Shown in pieces: positions 15,831 to 24,748 of a stretch of DNA of 64,000 nt; the stretch's first letter is position 1, and the number at the start of each line of letters is the position of its first letter. This stretch comes from Microbacterium sp. SZ1 (GTDB lineage: Bacteria > Actinomycetota > Actinomycetes > Actinomycetales > Microbacteriaceae). A program made the translations under genes and the position numbers. The stretch covers positions 1 through 64,000 of the forward strand of contig NZ_LPVV01000002.1 in NCBI RefSeq assembly GCF_002362255.1, written 5' to 3'. The notes under the pieces were generated by a model. That model had not been told where the DNA came from and ran no database searches. It saw only the letters and a program-made list of their open reading frames with translations.

Positions 15831-17015
15831 ATGAACTCCCCCTCTCCCACCCTCCCCGTCGTCGTGATCGGCGGAGGCGTCGTGGGGTCGGCCCTGCTCT
15901 ACACGCTCGCGCACCGCGGAGTGGATGCCGTGCTCCTCGAGGCCGAGAGCGCGCTCGGTCTCGCGGCGAGCGGCACGAACTCCGGAGTGCTGCACACCGG
16001 ATTCGACTCGACGCCGGGCGAGCTCGAGACCGAGCTGATCCTGCGCGCCGCCCGCATCCGTCCGGCCATCCTCGACGCGCTCGGGGTGCCCGTCATCCAC
16101 TGCGGCGCCGAACTCGTGCCGCACACGGACGAGGATGCCGAGACGGTCGCCGCGCTCACAGCAGGCGCTACCGCGAACGGCGTGCAGGTCGAGATCCGCG
16201 AGTCCGACGGGGCTCTGCTCGTGCCGGGCGAGTCCGTCAGCGACCCCGTCGCGTTCACGGCGGCGCTCGCGGCGTCGGCCGTCGCCGCCGGAGCGCGGGT
16301 CGAGCTGGACGCACGCGTCGCCGCCCTCACGCCGGGCGAGGACGCGATCGTGGTCGAGACGACCGACGGCCCGAGCATCCGAGCCGCCGCGGTCGTCAAC
16401 GCCGCCGGCCTGCACGCCGACGACGTGGCCCGGCTCATCGGCGACGACTCTTTCGAGATCTACCCGCGCAAGGGCGAGTTCTTCGTGTTCGAGCTCCCGG
16501 ACGGCGCGACGCTCGATCGCATCATCCTGCCGGTGCCGACGAAGCGCACGAAGGGCGTGCTCGTCTTCCCGACGCTCGACGGCAGGGTGATCGCGGGTCC
16601 CACCGCGGTCGACCTCGACGACAAGGACGACTGGACGGTGCGCGCCGAGGCGCGGGACGAGATCCTCGCCAAGGCCGTCGCGCAGTTCCCCGCGCTGGAC
16701 GGGCTCGAGCCGATCGCGAGCTACGCCGGGCTCCGCCCTGCCGGTCGCGGCAGCAACTACGTGATCGGGTCGTCGGAGAAGGACGCCCGCCTGATCAACG
16801 TCGCGGCCATTCGCTCGACGGGCCTCACCGCCTCGCTCGGCATCGCCGACCACGTGGCCGAACTGCTGCCCGCGATCGGCATCGAGGTCGGTCCGCTGCA
16901 GCCGCCCACACCCACGGCGCCGGTTCCGGTCGCGAGCACGCCGTGGTGGCGTCGCACGGCCGAGCACCGCGGCGTGCTGCCGGGTGCCGTCGCGGGCGAG
17001 GATCAGCCGTCATGA
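15831..17015 (+). CDS. FAD-dependent oxidoreductase (GlpA/LhgO-like)
   Basis: About 394 aa from ATG 15831; a GTG at 15786 that overlaps the permease stop would add 15 residues. The FAD-binding VVIGGGVVGSALLYTLA lies at the N terminus, followed by the DAO-fold blocks SGTNSGVLHTGFDSTPGELE and NAAGLHADDVA, and a C-terminal GLRPAGRGSNYVI. Resembles the DAO family containing GlpA-type glycerol-3-phosphate dehydrogenase and L-2-hydroxyglutarate oxidase. Its stop overlaps the start of the kinase gene (ATGA), implying consecutive steps. The Pro-rich C-terminal tail after about residue 360 is not part of the core fold. Confidence 0.82.
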   Translation: MNSPSPTLPVVVIGGGVVGSALLYTLAHRGVDAVLLEAESALGLAASGTNSGVLHTGFDSTPGELETELILRAARIRPAILDALGVPVIHCGAELVPHTDEDAETVAALTAGATANGVQVEIRESDGALLVPGESVSDPVAFTAALAASAVAAGARVELDARVAALTPGEDAIVVETTDGPSIRAAAVVNAAGLHADDVARLIGDDSFEIYPRKGEFFVFELPDGATLDRIILPVPTKRTKGVLVFPTLDGRVIAGPTAVDLDDKDDWTVRAEARDEILAKAVAQFPALDGLEPIASYAGLRPAGRGSNYVIGSSEKDARLINVAAIRSTGLTASLGIADHVAELLPAIGIEVGPLQPPTPTAPVPVASTPWWRRTAEHRGVLPGAVAGEDQPS

Positions 17016-18427
17016 CCACCGTGCTCGCGATCGACCAGGGCACGTCGGGCACCAAGGCCGTCGTCGTCGACGACTCCGGCGAGATCCTCGCGCTCAGCGA
17101 GGTCGCCGTCCGGCCGACGTACCTCTCGGGCGGCGGGGTCGAGCAGGACCCCGAGGCGCTGCTCGAGTCGGTGCTCCGCGCCGGGCGCACCGCGGTCGGC
17201 GAGGCGAAGGCCGAGGTCGACATCGTCACCCTCGCGAACCAGGGCGAGACCGTGCTCGCGTGGGACCCCGACACGGGCACCGCGCTGTCGCCGATGATCG
17301 TGTGGCAGGACCGCCGCGCCGAATCGGTCTGCGCCGAGCTGCGCGACCACGCGGATGACGTCGCCCGCCGCACCGGACTCGTGCTCGACCCGTACTTCTC
17401 CGCGCCGAAGCAGGCGTGGATCCGCAGGAACATCACGCGCGAGGGCGTCGTGACGACCTCCGACAGCTGGCTGCTGCACCGCCTCACCGGCGAGTTCGTC
17501 ACCGATGCTTCGACGGCCAGCCGCTCACTCGCGGTCGATCTCGACAGCGCCGCCTGGGATCCCCGGCTGCTCGACCTGTTCGGACTCGCCGACGAGCGAC
17601 TCCCCCGCATCCTCGCGTCCGACGAGATCGCGGGCACGACGACCGCGTTCGGCGGCAGCGCTGCGGTCGGCGGGCTCATCGTCGACCAGCAGGCAGCGCT
17701 CGTCGCACAGCACTGCCTGCGGCCCGGCGAGGCCAAGTGCACGTTCGGCACCGGGGCGTTCCTGCTCGCGAACACCGGTGCGGACCCCGTGCGCTCGACC
17801 GCCGGTCTGTCGTCGTCCGTCGCCTGGCAGCAGGGCGGACAGACGAGCTATTGCCTCGACGGCCAGGTGTACACCGCGGCGTCAGCGGTGCGCTGGCTCG
17901 AGAAGCTCACCTTCATCGACACGGCGGCCGACCTCGACCGGGTCGCCGCCGACGACTCCGACGGCGTGCTGTGCGTGCCGGCCCTCGCAGGACTCGCCGC
18001 TCCCTGGTGGAGACCCGATGCGACGGCCACCCTGACCGGCATGACCCTCTCCACCGGCAGTGAACACCTGGTGCGCGCCGTGCTGGAGGGAATCGCCGCG
18101 CAGGTGGCCGAACTGGCTCGCGCGATGTCGGCCGACCTGGGCGCACCCCTGCAGCGACTGCGGGTCGACGGCGGACTGACGCGCAGCCGGGTGCTCATGC
18201 AGGCGGTCGCCGATCTCATGCGGGTGCCCGTCGACGTGTATCCGTCGCAGCACGCGACACCGCTCGGCGCCGCCGCACTCGCCCGGTGCGCGGCGGACCC
18301 CGCGCTCACGCTCGACGAGGCCATCGTGCCGTGGTCGCCGTCGCAGACGTACGAGCCGCAGTGGTCGGCCGACCGTGCCGAGGAGTTCTCGGCGCGCTGG
18401 CGCGCCGTGGCGGAATCGCTGTCCTGA
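17012..18427 (+). CDS. FGGY-family carbohydrate kinase (glycerol-kinase-like)
   Basis: 471 aa. The N-terminal phosphate-binding TTVLAIDQGTSGTKAVVVDD, the catalytic region VDQQAALVAQ, the FGTGAFLLANTG block and the C-terminal RVDGGLTRSRVLMQ are typical of glycerol and related kinases. It is translationally coupled (ATGA) to the GlpA-like oxidoreductase, so the pair resembles a phosphorylate-then-oxidise route of the GlpK/GlpD kind, but the transporter is of the APC family rather than GlpF. Most likely a polyol or related alcohol kinase; substrate not assignable. Confidence 0.82.
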   Translation: MTTVLAIDQGTSGTKAVVVDDSGEILALSEVAVRPTYLSGGGVEQDPEALLESVLRAGRTAVGEAKAEVDIVTLANQGETVLAWDPDTGTALSPMIVWQDRRAESVCAELRDHADDVARRTGLVLDPYFSAPKQAWIRRNITREGVVTTSDSWLLHRLTGEFVTDASTASRSLAVDLDSAAWDPRLLDLFGLADERLPRILASDEIAGTTTAFGGSAAVGGLIVDQQAALVAQHCLRPGEAKCTFGTGAFLLANTGADPVRSTAGLSSSVAWQQGGQTSYCLDGQVYTAASAVRWLEKLTFIDTAADLDRVAADDSDGVLCVPALAGLAAPWWRPDATATLTGMTLSTGSEHLVRAVLEGIAAQVAELARAMSADLGAPLQRLRVDGGLTRSRVLMQAVADLMRVPVDVYPSQHATPLGAAALARCAADPALTLDEAIVPWSPSQTYEPQWSADRAEEFSARWRAVAESLS

Positions 18428-18456
18428 CCCACCGGCCGCCGGTCGGAGAGGCGCTT

Positions 18457-19089
18457 TCAGACGCCGCCTGCGTACAGCTCGCCGACCGGCACTGCGACCG
18501 GCAGCACATTGCCCGGCTGAGCGAGCGGGCACGCCCATGCCGGGTCGTAGGCGCACGACGGGTTGTAGGCGAAGTTGAAGTCGAGCACGACGGTGCCGCG
18601 CTCGGCATCCGATCCGAGGTCGGCGCCCTTGATCGTGTCGAGCAGGTAGCGTCCGCCGCCGTACGTGCCGCCGGGCGTGCCCGCGAGTGCGTCGCGAACC
18701 GGCACGAACAGGCCGCCGCCATAGGTCGTCAGGCGCCAGACGTCGAGACTTCCCACGCCGGGGATCTCGACGAGTCCGATCCGCTCGAAAGGCACCACCC
18801 CGTCGGTGCCCGTCGCGAACTCGAAGCCCCCGGGCTCTGCGTCGAGGATCGGCAGCTCGAAGCGCCACTCCGGGTCGTACGACGGGATCGGCGCACCCTC
18901 GAAGAGCACCCGGTCATCGGGCAGGAGCGGAGTCGCCGGATGCCGCAGCAGCAGCTCGTCCCGCTCGATGCGCCACAGCTCATGGGCCTCCTCGGGCGAG
19001 TCCGCCTCACGGATCGCGGCGTACAGCGAGAAGACGCGGCGCCGCCAGTCGGCGACCTCGAGGGCCGTTCGTGCATTCTGCGTGGTCAT
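18457..19089 (-). CDS. DUF1684 domain protein
   Basis: 210 aa covering a complete DUF1684 domain: the N-terminal WRRRVFSLYAAIR helix, the RIERDELLLRHPATPLLP block, then a beta-rich region ending FNFAYNPSCAYDPAWACPLAQPGNVLPV, the family signature. Function unknown; the family is common in actinobacteria. TAGCCT (19096-19101) six bases before the ATG suggests a leaderless mRNA. Divergent from the SDR gene at 19146; the two promoters sit in 56 bases. Confidence 0.82.
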   Translation of the reverse strand: MTTQNARTALEVADWRRRVFSLYAAIREADSPEEAHELWRIERDELLLRHPATPLLPDDRVLFEGAPIPSYDPEWRFELPILDAEPGGFEFATGTDGVVPFERIGLVEIPGVGSLDVWRLTTYGGGLFVPVRDALAGTPGGTYGGGRYLLDTIKGADLGSDAERGTVVLDFNFAYNPSCAYDPAWACPLAQPGNVLPVAVPVGELYAGGV

Positions 19090-19145
19090 GGGCCCAGGCT
19101 ACGGGAGGCGGCGACCCCCGAGGCCGGGCACCCTAGGTTGGAGTG

Positions 19146-20048
19146 ATGACCCCGACTCCGCAGGCACGCGACCTCGTCGGCCGCACCGCCCTCGTCACCG
19201 GAGCGAACGCCGGCATCGGCTACTGGTGCGCCGAGCAGCTCGCCGCCCGCGGCGCGCGCGTGCTCCTCGGATGCCGTTCGACCGAGCGCGCGGGCGTGGC
19301 CGAACGGTCGATCCGCGAGCGGGTCGAGGGCGCCGACGTCGGCATCCTCTCCCTCGATCTCGGATCCCTCACCAGCGTCGCCACGGCCGCGGCGAGCGTC
19401 GACGAGCCGCTGCACGGCGTGATCTGCAACGCCGGGGTGAAGGCGGCCGACCCCGACGACCGCACGGCCGACGAACACGACCTCATGATCGGTACCAACG
19501 CCCTCGGCCACTTCGCCCTGCTGGCGCAGCTCCTGCCCTCGCTGGCGCCGGACGCCCGCGTCGTCGCGGTCGGGTCGATCGCCCACCGCTTCGCACGCAT
19601 CGACCCGGGCACCATCGACGCCGCGTGGACCGGAGCCTCGCTACGCCAGTACGGCCGGTCGAAGGCCGCGGTGATGGCCCTCGCGTTCGAACTCGACCGA
19701 CGCTGGCGCGGCACCGCACGCTCGGCGCTCTGTGCGCACCCCGGCTATGCGGTCGATCCGCTCACCCCGATCCGCGACGGCCTCGCCCCCGTACGACCGA
19801 TCGCTCGACGCCTCGCCTCGCTGACGCGCGGACTGGTGCAGGGGAAGGATGCCGGTGCCGCGCCGATCGTGCACGCCGCGACGTCACCCGACGCGACCGG
19901 GGGCGATTACTGGGGACCGGGCGGGCTGCTCGAGTTCCGCGGCGCACCCCGCCGAGTCCGCGCCTCGGACGAGGTGCGGTCCCGGTCGACCGGGGCCGCT
20001 CTCTGGACGGCGGCGGAGCAGCTCACCGGCGTGCGGTTCGACGTCTAG
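19146..20048 (+). CDS. SDR-family oxidoreductase (retinol-dehydrogenase-like)
   Basis: 300 aa, longer than classical SDRs and like the RDH/WWOX-type group. Shows ALVTGANAGIGYWCAEQLA, CNAG near residue 97, the Ser in VAVGSIAHRFA and the YGRSK catalytic pair. TAGGTT (19134-19139) six bases before the ATG indicates a leaderless start; a GTG three bases earlier is possible. Its stop overlaps the stop of the convergent gene in one shared CTAG. Confidence 0.85.
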   Translation: MTPTPQARDLVGRTALVTGANAGIGYWCAEQLAARGARVLLGCRSTERAGVAERSIRERVEGADVGILSLDLGSLTSVATAAASVDEPLHGVICNAGVKAADPDDRTADEHDLMIGTNALGHFALLAQLLPSLAPDARVVAVGSIAHRFARIDPGTIDAAWTGASLRQYGRSKAAVMALAFELDRRWRGTARSALCAHPGYAVDPLTPIRDGLAPVRPIARRLASLTRGLVQGKDAGAAPIVHAATSPDATGGDYWGPGGLLEFRGAPRRVRASDEVRSRSTGAALWTAAEQLTGVRFDV

Positions 20049-20401
20049 ACGGCGGGGATCTCGTCGAGCGACCGGTACACGGGCAGACCGCGCTCCCGTG
20101 CGATCTCGACGTCCTTGTCGGCACCGGCCGACTCGCCGGGCAGCCGCAAGACGGCGTCGCAGTGCTGCAGGAGGCGACGAGCGGTCTCGTACATGACGTC
20201 GCCCTCTTCGGCCTCGCGCTCGTCGAGACCGCGCAGAATCGGCAGTGCCGCCCACTCCCCGATCATCGGGACGTGCCCGAGCCGGTGGATCGGAGCAGCG
20301 GCCTCTTCCAGGCGTGTGAGGTTGCGGGCGATGAGGTCGGGGTCGCCGCCGGTTCCGGAACGGTACGGGCCGGCGATGAGGATGAGGAGTGGTGTGTTCA
20401 T
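20045..20401 (-). CDS. DUF4406/nucleoside deoxyribosyltransferase-like protein
   Basis: 118 aa. Starts with LLILIAGPYRSGTGGDPDLIARNL, the nucleotide-binding opening of the nucleoside 2-deoxyribosyltransferase-like fold, and later has the acidic DAVLRLPGESAGADKDVEIAR block usual in DUF4406 proteins. The active-site Glu of true transferases could be the one in PGESAGA. TACAGT seven bases upstream of the ATG implies a leaderless mRNA. Divergent from the DeoR gene. Could be a nucleoside salvage or sensing protein; activity uncertain. Confidence 0.7.
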   Translation of the reverse strand: MNTPLLILIAGPYRSGTGGDPDLIARNLTRLEEAAAPIHRLGHVPMIGEWAALPILRGLDEREAEEGDVMYETARRLLQHCDAVLRLPGESAGADKDVEIARERGLPVYRSLDEIPAV

Positions 20402-20422
20402 GTCGAGGACTGTATCGTTAAC

Positions 20423-20438
20423 CGTGCACAAACGTGCA
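20423..20438. promoter_or_regulatory. Direct repeat between DUF4406 and DeoR genes
   Basis: CGTGCA occurs twice (20423-20428, 20433-20438), ten bases apart, one helical turn, in the divergent promoter gap. Direct repeats on one helix face are common targets of DeoR-type repressors, so autoregulation is plausible. Short, so weak. Confidence 0.35.
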
Positions 20439-20466
20439 ACTCCGTGAAACTCTCGAAGGAGAACGC

Positions 20467-21201
20467 ATGTTGAGCGCTCAGCGGAAGTCGCATCTGCGCG
20501 AGATTCTGCGTCGCGAGGGACGCGTAGTCGCCAAGGACGTCGCCCGCGAGCTGTCGCTGTCGGAGGATTCGATCCGGCGCGATCTCCGCGAGATGGCCGA
20601 GGCCGGCGAGCTCGTTCGCGTCTATGGCGGCGCGCTGCCGGTCCCCGCGGCCGATCGCCCCGTCGAGGAACGCCTCCGGCTCGCCTCGGCGAGCAAAGAG
20701 CGGGTCGCGCACCGCGCCGTGCAGTTGATCGCCCCGGCATCCACCGTCGTCCTCGACGCGGGAACGACCACACTCGCGATGGCCCGGATGCTGCCCGCGG
20801 ATGCCGATCTGACCGTGATCACCCCGAGCCCGGCCGTCGCGCTGGCGGTCGCCGAGCACTCCGATGCGCGCGTCGTGATGATCGGCGGCGAGCTGTCGCG
20901 ACACTCGCTCGTCGCAAGCGGCCCGCTCGCCATCGAGGCCCTGCAGCACCTCGCCGCCGACGCGTTCTTCCTCGGCGTCACCGGCATCGACCCCGAGAAC
21001 GGCCTCACCACCGGTCGCCTCGACGATGCGGCGACGAAGCGCGCCGTCGCCGCCCGAAGCCGGCGCACCTACGTGCTCGGCAGCGAGGAGAAGATCGGTG
21101 CGACCTCTCACTACCCGGTGCTCGACGTCGACGCCGTGACCGGGATCGTCGTCGACCCCGTCGACCGCAATCCGCTCATCGAGCGGCTCCCGACCGTGTG
21201 A
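20467..21201 (+). CDS. DeoR-family transcriptional regulator
   Basis: 244 aa. N-terminal DeoR HTH (RKSHLREILRREGRVVAKDVARELS, then SEDSIRRDLREMAEAGELVRVYGGA), followed by the DeoRC sensor fold with VLDAGTTTLAMARML, MIGGEL and DAFFLGVTGIDPENGLTT. ATG 20467 is chosen over an in-frame ATG at 20434 because AAGGAG lies just upstream. DeoRC domains usually sense phosphorylated sugars. No sugar operon sits next to it, so its targets may be remote or be the divergent DUF4406 gene. Confidence 0.85.
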   Translation: MLSAQRKSHLREILRREGRVVAKDVARELSLSEDSIRRDLREMAEAGELVRVYGGALPVPAADRPVEERLRLASASKERVAHRAVQLIAPASTVVLDAGTTTLAMARMLPADADLTVITPSPAVALAVAEHSDARVVMIGGELSRHSLVASGPLAIEALQHLAADAFFLGVTGIDPENGLTTGRLDDAATKRAVAARSRRTYVLGSEEKIGATSHYPVLDVDAVTGIVVDPVDRNPLIERLPTV

Positions 21202-21212
21202 CGGAAGCGCGC

Positions 21213-21902
21213 TCAGCTGACCGTGGCCGCGACGATCGCCGGCGTCATGGCCGCCATCATCGCCGCCGCCATGGCGGCGTTGAGCGCGTTCGCCACGGCG
21301 TCGCCCACCGCTGTGCCGTCGGCCTGCGGCGACTCCGCCGTCAGCTGCTCGATCCGCTTCTTGAGGTCGCGAGCCGACGCGCCCGCGCATTCCTCGCGGA
21401 GGATCGCGTGCGCCGCATTCAGGTTCTGCAGGATGGACAGCAGTGAGAGGTCGGCCCTCGCGGCGACACGGTCGCCCGCGATCACATCGGCGAGCCGGGC
21501 CCGCAGCACGCGCTCCGGGGCCGGGTCGGACTCGGGCGTGCGGACCGATCCCCAGCCGAAGAAGCCGCGCTCCCCGCGAATCAGCACGCCCTGCACCAGG
21601 AGCGACTCGACGACCACCTCGAGCGGGTCGAGCTTGGGACGTGCGATGAGCGACTGCAGACGCTTGCCGCGCAGCGGGATCAGTCGCTCGAGCGTCGTGT
21701 CGAGCACGGGATGCCCGGTCGGCTCGGTCGACGCGATCCCGACGACGGGGTGACGCTCGTCGGTGAGGGTGATGCGGCCGCGCAGAGCGAGGTCGGTGAG
21801 CACGGCGGCGATCTCGCCGTACAGGCGATTGACGCTCACCGAGGAGTCGACCCGGCCGTCGGGACGGAGGAGGAGCATGTGGAGCTCTTCGACGATCAGC
21901 AT
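21213..21902 (-). CDS. GPP34-family protein
   Basis: 229 aa. Opens with IVEELHMLLLRPDGR and has LYGEIAAVLTDLALRGRITL and RGFFGWGSVR, the pattern of the bacterial GPP34 (Golgi phosphoprotein 3-like) family, widespread in actinobacteria with unknown function; the eukaryotic relative binds phosphoinositide membranes. The C-terminal 35 residues form an Ala/Met-rich hydrophobic stretch (NALNAAMAAAMMAAMTPAIVAA) that may be a membrane-associating helix. TACCGT five bases upstream suggests a leaderless start. Confidence 0.8.
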   Translation of the reverse strand: MLIVEELHMLLLRPDGRVDSSVSVNRLYGEIAAVLTDLALRGRITLTDERHPVVGIASTEPTGHPVLDTTLERLIPLRGKRLQSLIARPKLDPLEVVVESLLVQGVLIRGERGFFGWGSVRTPESDPAPERVLRARLADVIAGDRVAARADLSLLSILQNLNAAHAILREECAGASARDLKKRIEQLTAESPQADGTAVGDAVANALNAAMAAAMMAAMTPAIVAATVS

Positions 21903-22065
21903 GACTCAACGGTATGCACGAGCGCCGACGCTCGGCATCCGCCGCAGGAATGATTCCCGACGCCGGCACGCGGCAGAGCGGACCGCGCCGACGCCGCCTG
22001 GCCGACCGGACCGCGCCGTGTCAACCCCGTCGCCCGGCGGCGAAGACGTTCCTAGGGTTCAGCGC

Positions 22066-23469
22066 ATGGCATCCGACACGACTGCCGCGCCCACCGGCGC
22101 GGAGACGCCCACCAAGCTGCGGCGCGCGATCACCGGCCCGCTGCTGTTCGCCTTCATCCTCGGCGACGTGCTGGGCGCCGGGATCTACGCGCTGATGGGC
22201 GTGCTCTCAGAAGAGGTCGGCGGGATGCTGTGGGCCCCGTTGCTGCTCGCGCTGCTCCTCGCCCTGCTGACAGCCGGATCCTACGCGGAGCTCGTGACGA
22301 AGTACCCGCGCGCGGGGGGTGCCTCGGTCTTCGCGGAGCGCGCTTTTCGCAGTCCGATCGTGTCGTTCCTCGTCGGCTTCAGCATGCTCGCCGCCGGCGT
22401 CACGAGCGCAGCGGGCCTGGCGATCGCCTTCGCCGGCGACTACTTCGGCACCTTCTTCGACCTGCCGGCGACGCCCGTCGCCATCGTGTTCCTCGCCATC
22501 GTGGCCGCGCTCAATGCCCGCGGCATCCGGGAGTCGATGGGCGCGAACCTCGTCATGACCGCGATCGAGCTCAGCGGCCTCGTGATCGTGATCGCCGTGG
22601 TCGGCATCTTCGTCGCGGGCGGGGGCGGTGACGCATCGCGCCTGACCGCGACCCCCGAGGGCACACCGGTCGCCCTCGCGGTGCTGGGCGGAGCGGTGAT
22701 CGCGTACTACTCGTTCGTCGGCTTCGAGACCTCCGCGAACATGATCGAAGAGGTCAAGAACCCGCGCCGGACCTACCCGCGTGCGCTGTTCGGGGCACTG
22801 TTCACCGCCGGTGCCGTCTACGTGCTCGTCGGCGTCGCGAGTTCCATCGCCCTCCCCGCCTCCGAGCTGCAGGAGTCCAGCGGCCCGCTGCTCGCGGTGG
22901 TCGAGGCCACCGGCGTCAGCATCCCCTCCTGGCTGTTCAGCCTCATCGCGCTCATCGCCGTCGCCAACGGCGCGCTGCTGACCATGATCATGGTGAGCCG
23001 CCTCACCTACGGCATGGCCGAGCAGCGCCTCCTCCCCGGTGTGCTCGGGCGGGTGCTCCCCAACCGGAAGACTCCGTGGGGGGCGATCCTCACCACGACC
23101 CTCGTCGCGATGGGACTCACGCTCGTCGGCGACCTCGCGACACTCGCCGAGACCGTGGTGCTGCTCCTGCTGTTCGTGTTCCTGAGCGTCAACGTCTCGG
23201 TGCTGGTGCTGCGTCGCGACCGGGTCGAGCACGACCACTTCCGGGTCTGGACGTTCGTGCCGGTGCTCGGCGTCGCGTCCTGCATCCTGCTGCTCACTCA
23301 GCAGCGGCCGGTGGTGTGGCTCTTCGGCGCCATCCTGCTCGCCGTGGGCGTGGTGCTCTTCGCGCTCGCCCGCTGGGGACGCGCGCGCTCCGATCGCACG
23401 GCGACCACCGCCTCCGACTCCCCCACGACCACCGCCCCCACCCAGGAGGACACCCATGGCAACGCCTGA
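22066..23469 (+). CDS. APC-family amino acid permease
   Basis: 467 aa with about twelve membrane segments. Family blocks: GPLLFAFILGDVLGAGIYALMG, the YAELVTKYPRAGGASVFAERAF segment in and after helix 2, and FVGFETSANMIEEVKNPRRTYPRA. ATG 22066 is chosen because a TAGGGT box lies seven bases upstream (22053-22058); the frame is open further upstream without a better start. The last codons overlap the small acidic protein gene at 23456. Substrate unknown. Confidence 0.85.
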   Translation: MASDTTAAPTGAETPTKLRRAITGPLLFAFILGDVLGAGIYALMGVLSEEVGGMLWAPLLLALLLALLTAGSYAELVTKYPRAGGASVFAERAFRSPIVSFLVGFSMLAAGVTSAAGLAIAFAGDYFGTFFDLPATPVAIVFLAIVAALNARGIRESMGANLVMTAIELSGLVIVIAVVGIFVAGGGGDASRLTATPEGTPVALAVLGGAVIAYYSFVGFETSANMIEEVKNPRRTYPRALFGALFTAGAVYVLVGVASSIALPASELQESSGPLLAVVEATGVSIPSWLFSLIALIAVANGALLTMIMVSRLTYGMAEQRLLPGVLGRVLPNRKTPWGAILTTTLVAMGLTLVGDLATLAETVVLLLLFVFLSVNVSVLVLRRDRVEHDHFRVWTFVPVLGVASCILLLTQQRPVVWLFGAILLAVGVVLFALARWGRARSDRTATTASDSPTTTAPTQEDTHGNA

Positions 23470-23701
23470 CGACACCAGCAGCGTCGACGACATGACCTTC
23501 GACGAGAAGCGTCACGACCAGTTGACCGCCGCCCCGAACGCGACGGAGGAGGACGCGGCGCCGCGCATCGAGGTCACCGAGCACGACGGCGTCACGCGCA
23601 TCGACATCGCCCCCGATGCCGCGGTGCGGCCCGGACCCGGACCGGGCGTCGAGGTCGACGACCAGGGCCGCCCGGTGGACCGCGAGCCCGAGGGCCGCTA
23701 G
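23456..23701 (+). CDS. Small acidic hypothetical protein
   Basis: 81 aa, very rich in Asp, Glu and Pro, no hydrophobic segment and no recognised domain. It overlaps the end of the permease gene by 14 bases and has a good AGGAGG site ten bases before the ATG, so it is translated from the same mRNA. Its stop shares a CTAG with the stop of convergent corA. Likely intrinsically disordered. Function unknown. Confidence 0.7.
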   Translation: MATPDDTSSVDDMTFDEKRHDQLTAAPNATEEDAAPRIEVTEHDGVTRIDIAPDAAVRPGPGPGVEVDDQGRPVDREPEGR

Positions 23702-24714
23702 AGCCAGCCCTTGCGCTTGAACGCGACGTAGAGGCCGACGCCCATCGCGAGCATGAGTCCGATCGCCATCGGATAGCCGAATGCCCAGTGCAGTTCCGGC
23801 ATGTGGTCGAAGTTCATCCCGTAGACGGTGCCGACGAGGGTCGGGGCGAAGAGGATCGCGGCCCAGCCGGAGATGCGCTTGACCTCATCGTTCTGGCGGA
23901 TGCTCAGCTCGGTCATGCGCCGCATCTCCTCGTTCTGGCGGCGGGCGACGATCGTCGACTCCACCGTGAGCGCGTTGTCGAGCACGGTGCGGAACGTGGT
24001 GACTCGGTCGGCGATCCGCAGCGTGTGGTCGAGCACGTCGCGGAGGTACCGCTGCAGCTCCTCGTCGACGTGGTACTTCTCCGAGCCGCGCAGCAGCGCG
24101 TCGAGCATGCCGGACAGCGGCTGAGTCGCCCGCTGGAAGTCGATGACCTCGCGTCCGAGTTCGTAGATGCGCTGCGTCGCGTCGACACCCTCCTCGAACA
24201 GCTGGCTCTCGATCTCGTCGATGTCGTTCTCGAGGCCGGCGAGCACGGGCGCGTACTCGTCGACGACCTCGTCGAGGATCGCGTACAGCACGGCCTCCGG
24301 GCCCTGCGTGAGCAGGGCGGGATCGCCCTCGAGGCGACGACGCACCCTGCCCAGGTCGGGAGACTCGGCATGGCGGATCGTGACGACGAACTCCGGCCCG
24401 ACGAGCACGTGGATCTCGCCGAACTCGACCTCCTCGGTCGCGTCGAGGTAGCGGGCGGAGCGCAGCACCATGAACAGCACGTCGCCGTAGCGCTCCAGCT
24501 TCGAGCGCTGGTGGCCGGCGAGTGCGTCCTCGACCACGAGCTGATGGATGCCGAACTCGTCGGCCACCTCGCGGATCTCCTGCTCATTCGGACGGTACAG
24601 ACCGATCCAGCTCATCCCGCCGCGCGCGTGCATGAGCTCGAAGGTCTCGCTGAGGCTGGCGGGATTCTCGGTGCGGACGCCGTCGACGTAGATGGCGTTG
24701 TCGATGATCGGCAT
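23698..24714 (-). CDS. corA: CorA-family magnesium/cobalt transporter
   Basis: 338 aa. Long N-terminal cytoplasmic domain (helical funnel with VLDHTLRIADRVTTFRTVLDNAL), then two C-terminal membrane helices with the signature YGMNF between AAILFAPTLVGTV and AFGYPMAIGLMLAMGVGL; the basic C terminus KRKGWL is typical. GGGAGG lies upstream of the ATG. Pentameric inner-membrane channel for Mg2+ or Co2+. Lies 34 bases downstream of the lipoprotein gene at 26032, so read-through from that gene is possible. Confidence 0.9.
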   Translation of the reverse strand: MPIIDNAIYVDGVRTENPASLSETFELMHARGGMSWIGLYRPNEQEIREVADEFGIHQLVVEDALAGHQRSKLERYGDVLFMVLRSARYLDATEEVEFGEIHVLVGPEFVVTIRHAESPDLGRVRRRLEGDPALLTQGPEAVLYAILDEVVDEYAPVLAGLENDIDEIESQLFEEGVDATQRIYELGREVIDFQRATQPLSGMLDALLRGSEKYHVDEELQRYLRDVLDHTLRIADRVTTFRTVLDNALTVESTIVARRQNEEMRRMTELSIRQNDEVKRISGWAAILFAPTLVGTVYGMNFDHMPELHWAFGYPMAIGLMLAMGVGLYVAFKRKGWL

Positions 24715-24748
24715 GGCGCTCCTCCCGCTCCGGCGCTGCCGGCTGCGC

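Noticed and set aside
15716..18427. One 900-codon frame that could be read as a large kinase fusion
   Set aside because: The part before 17012 is an out-of-frame reading of the oxidoreductase gene. The kinase has its own ATG overlapping the oxidoreductase stop.
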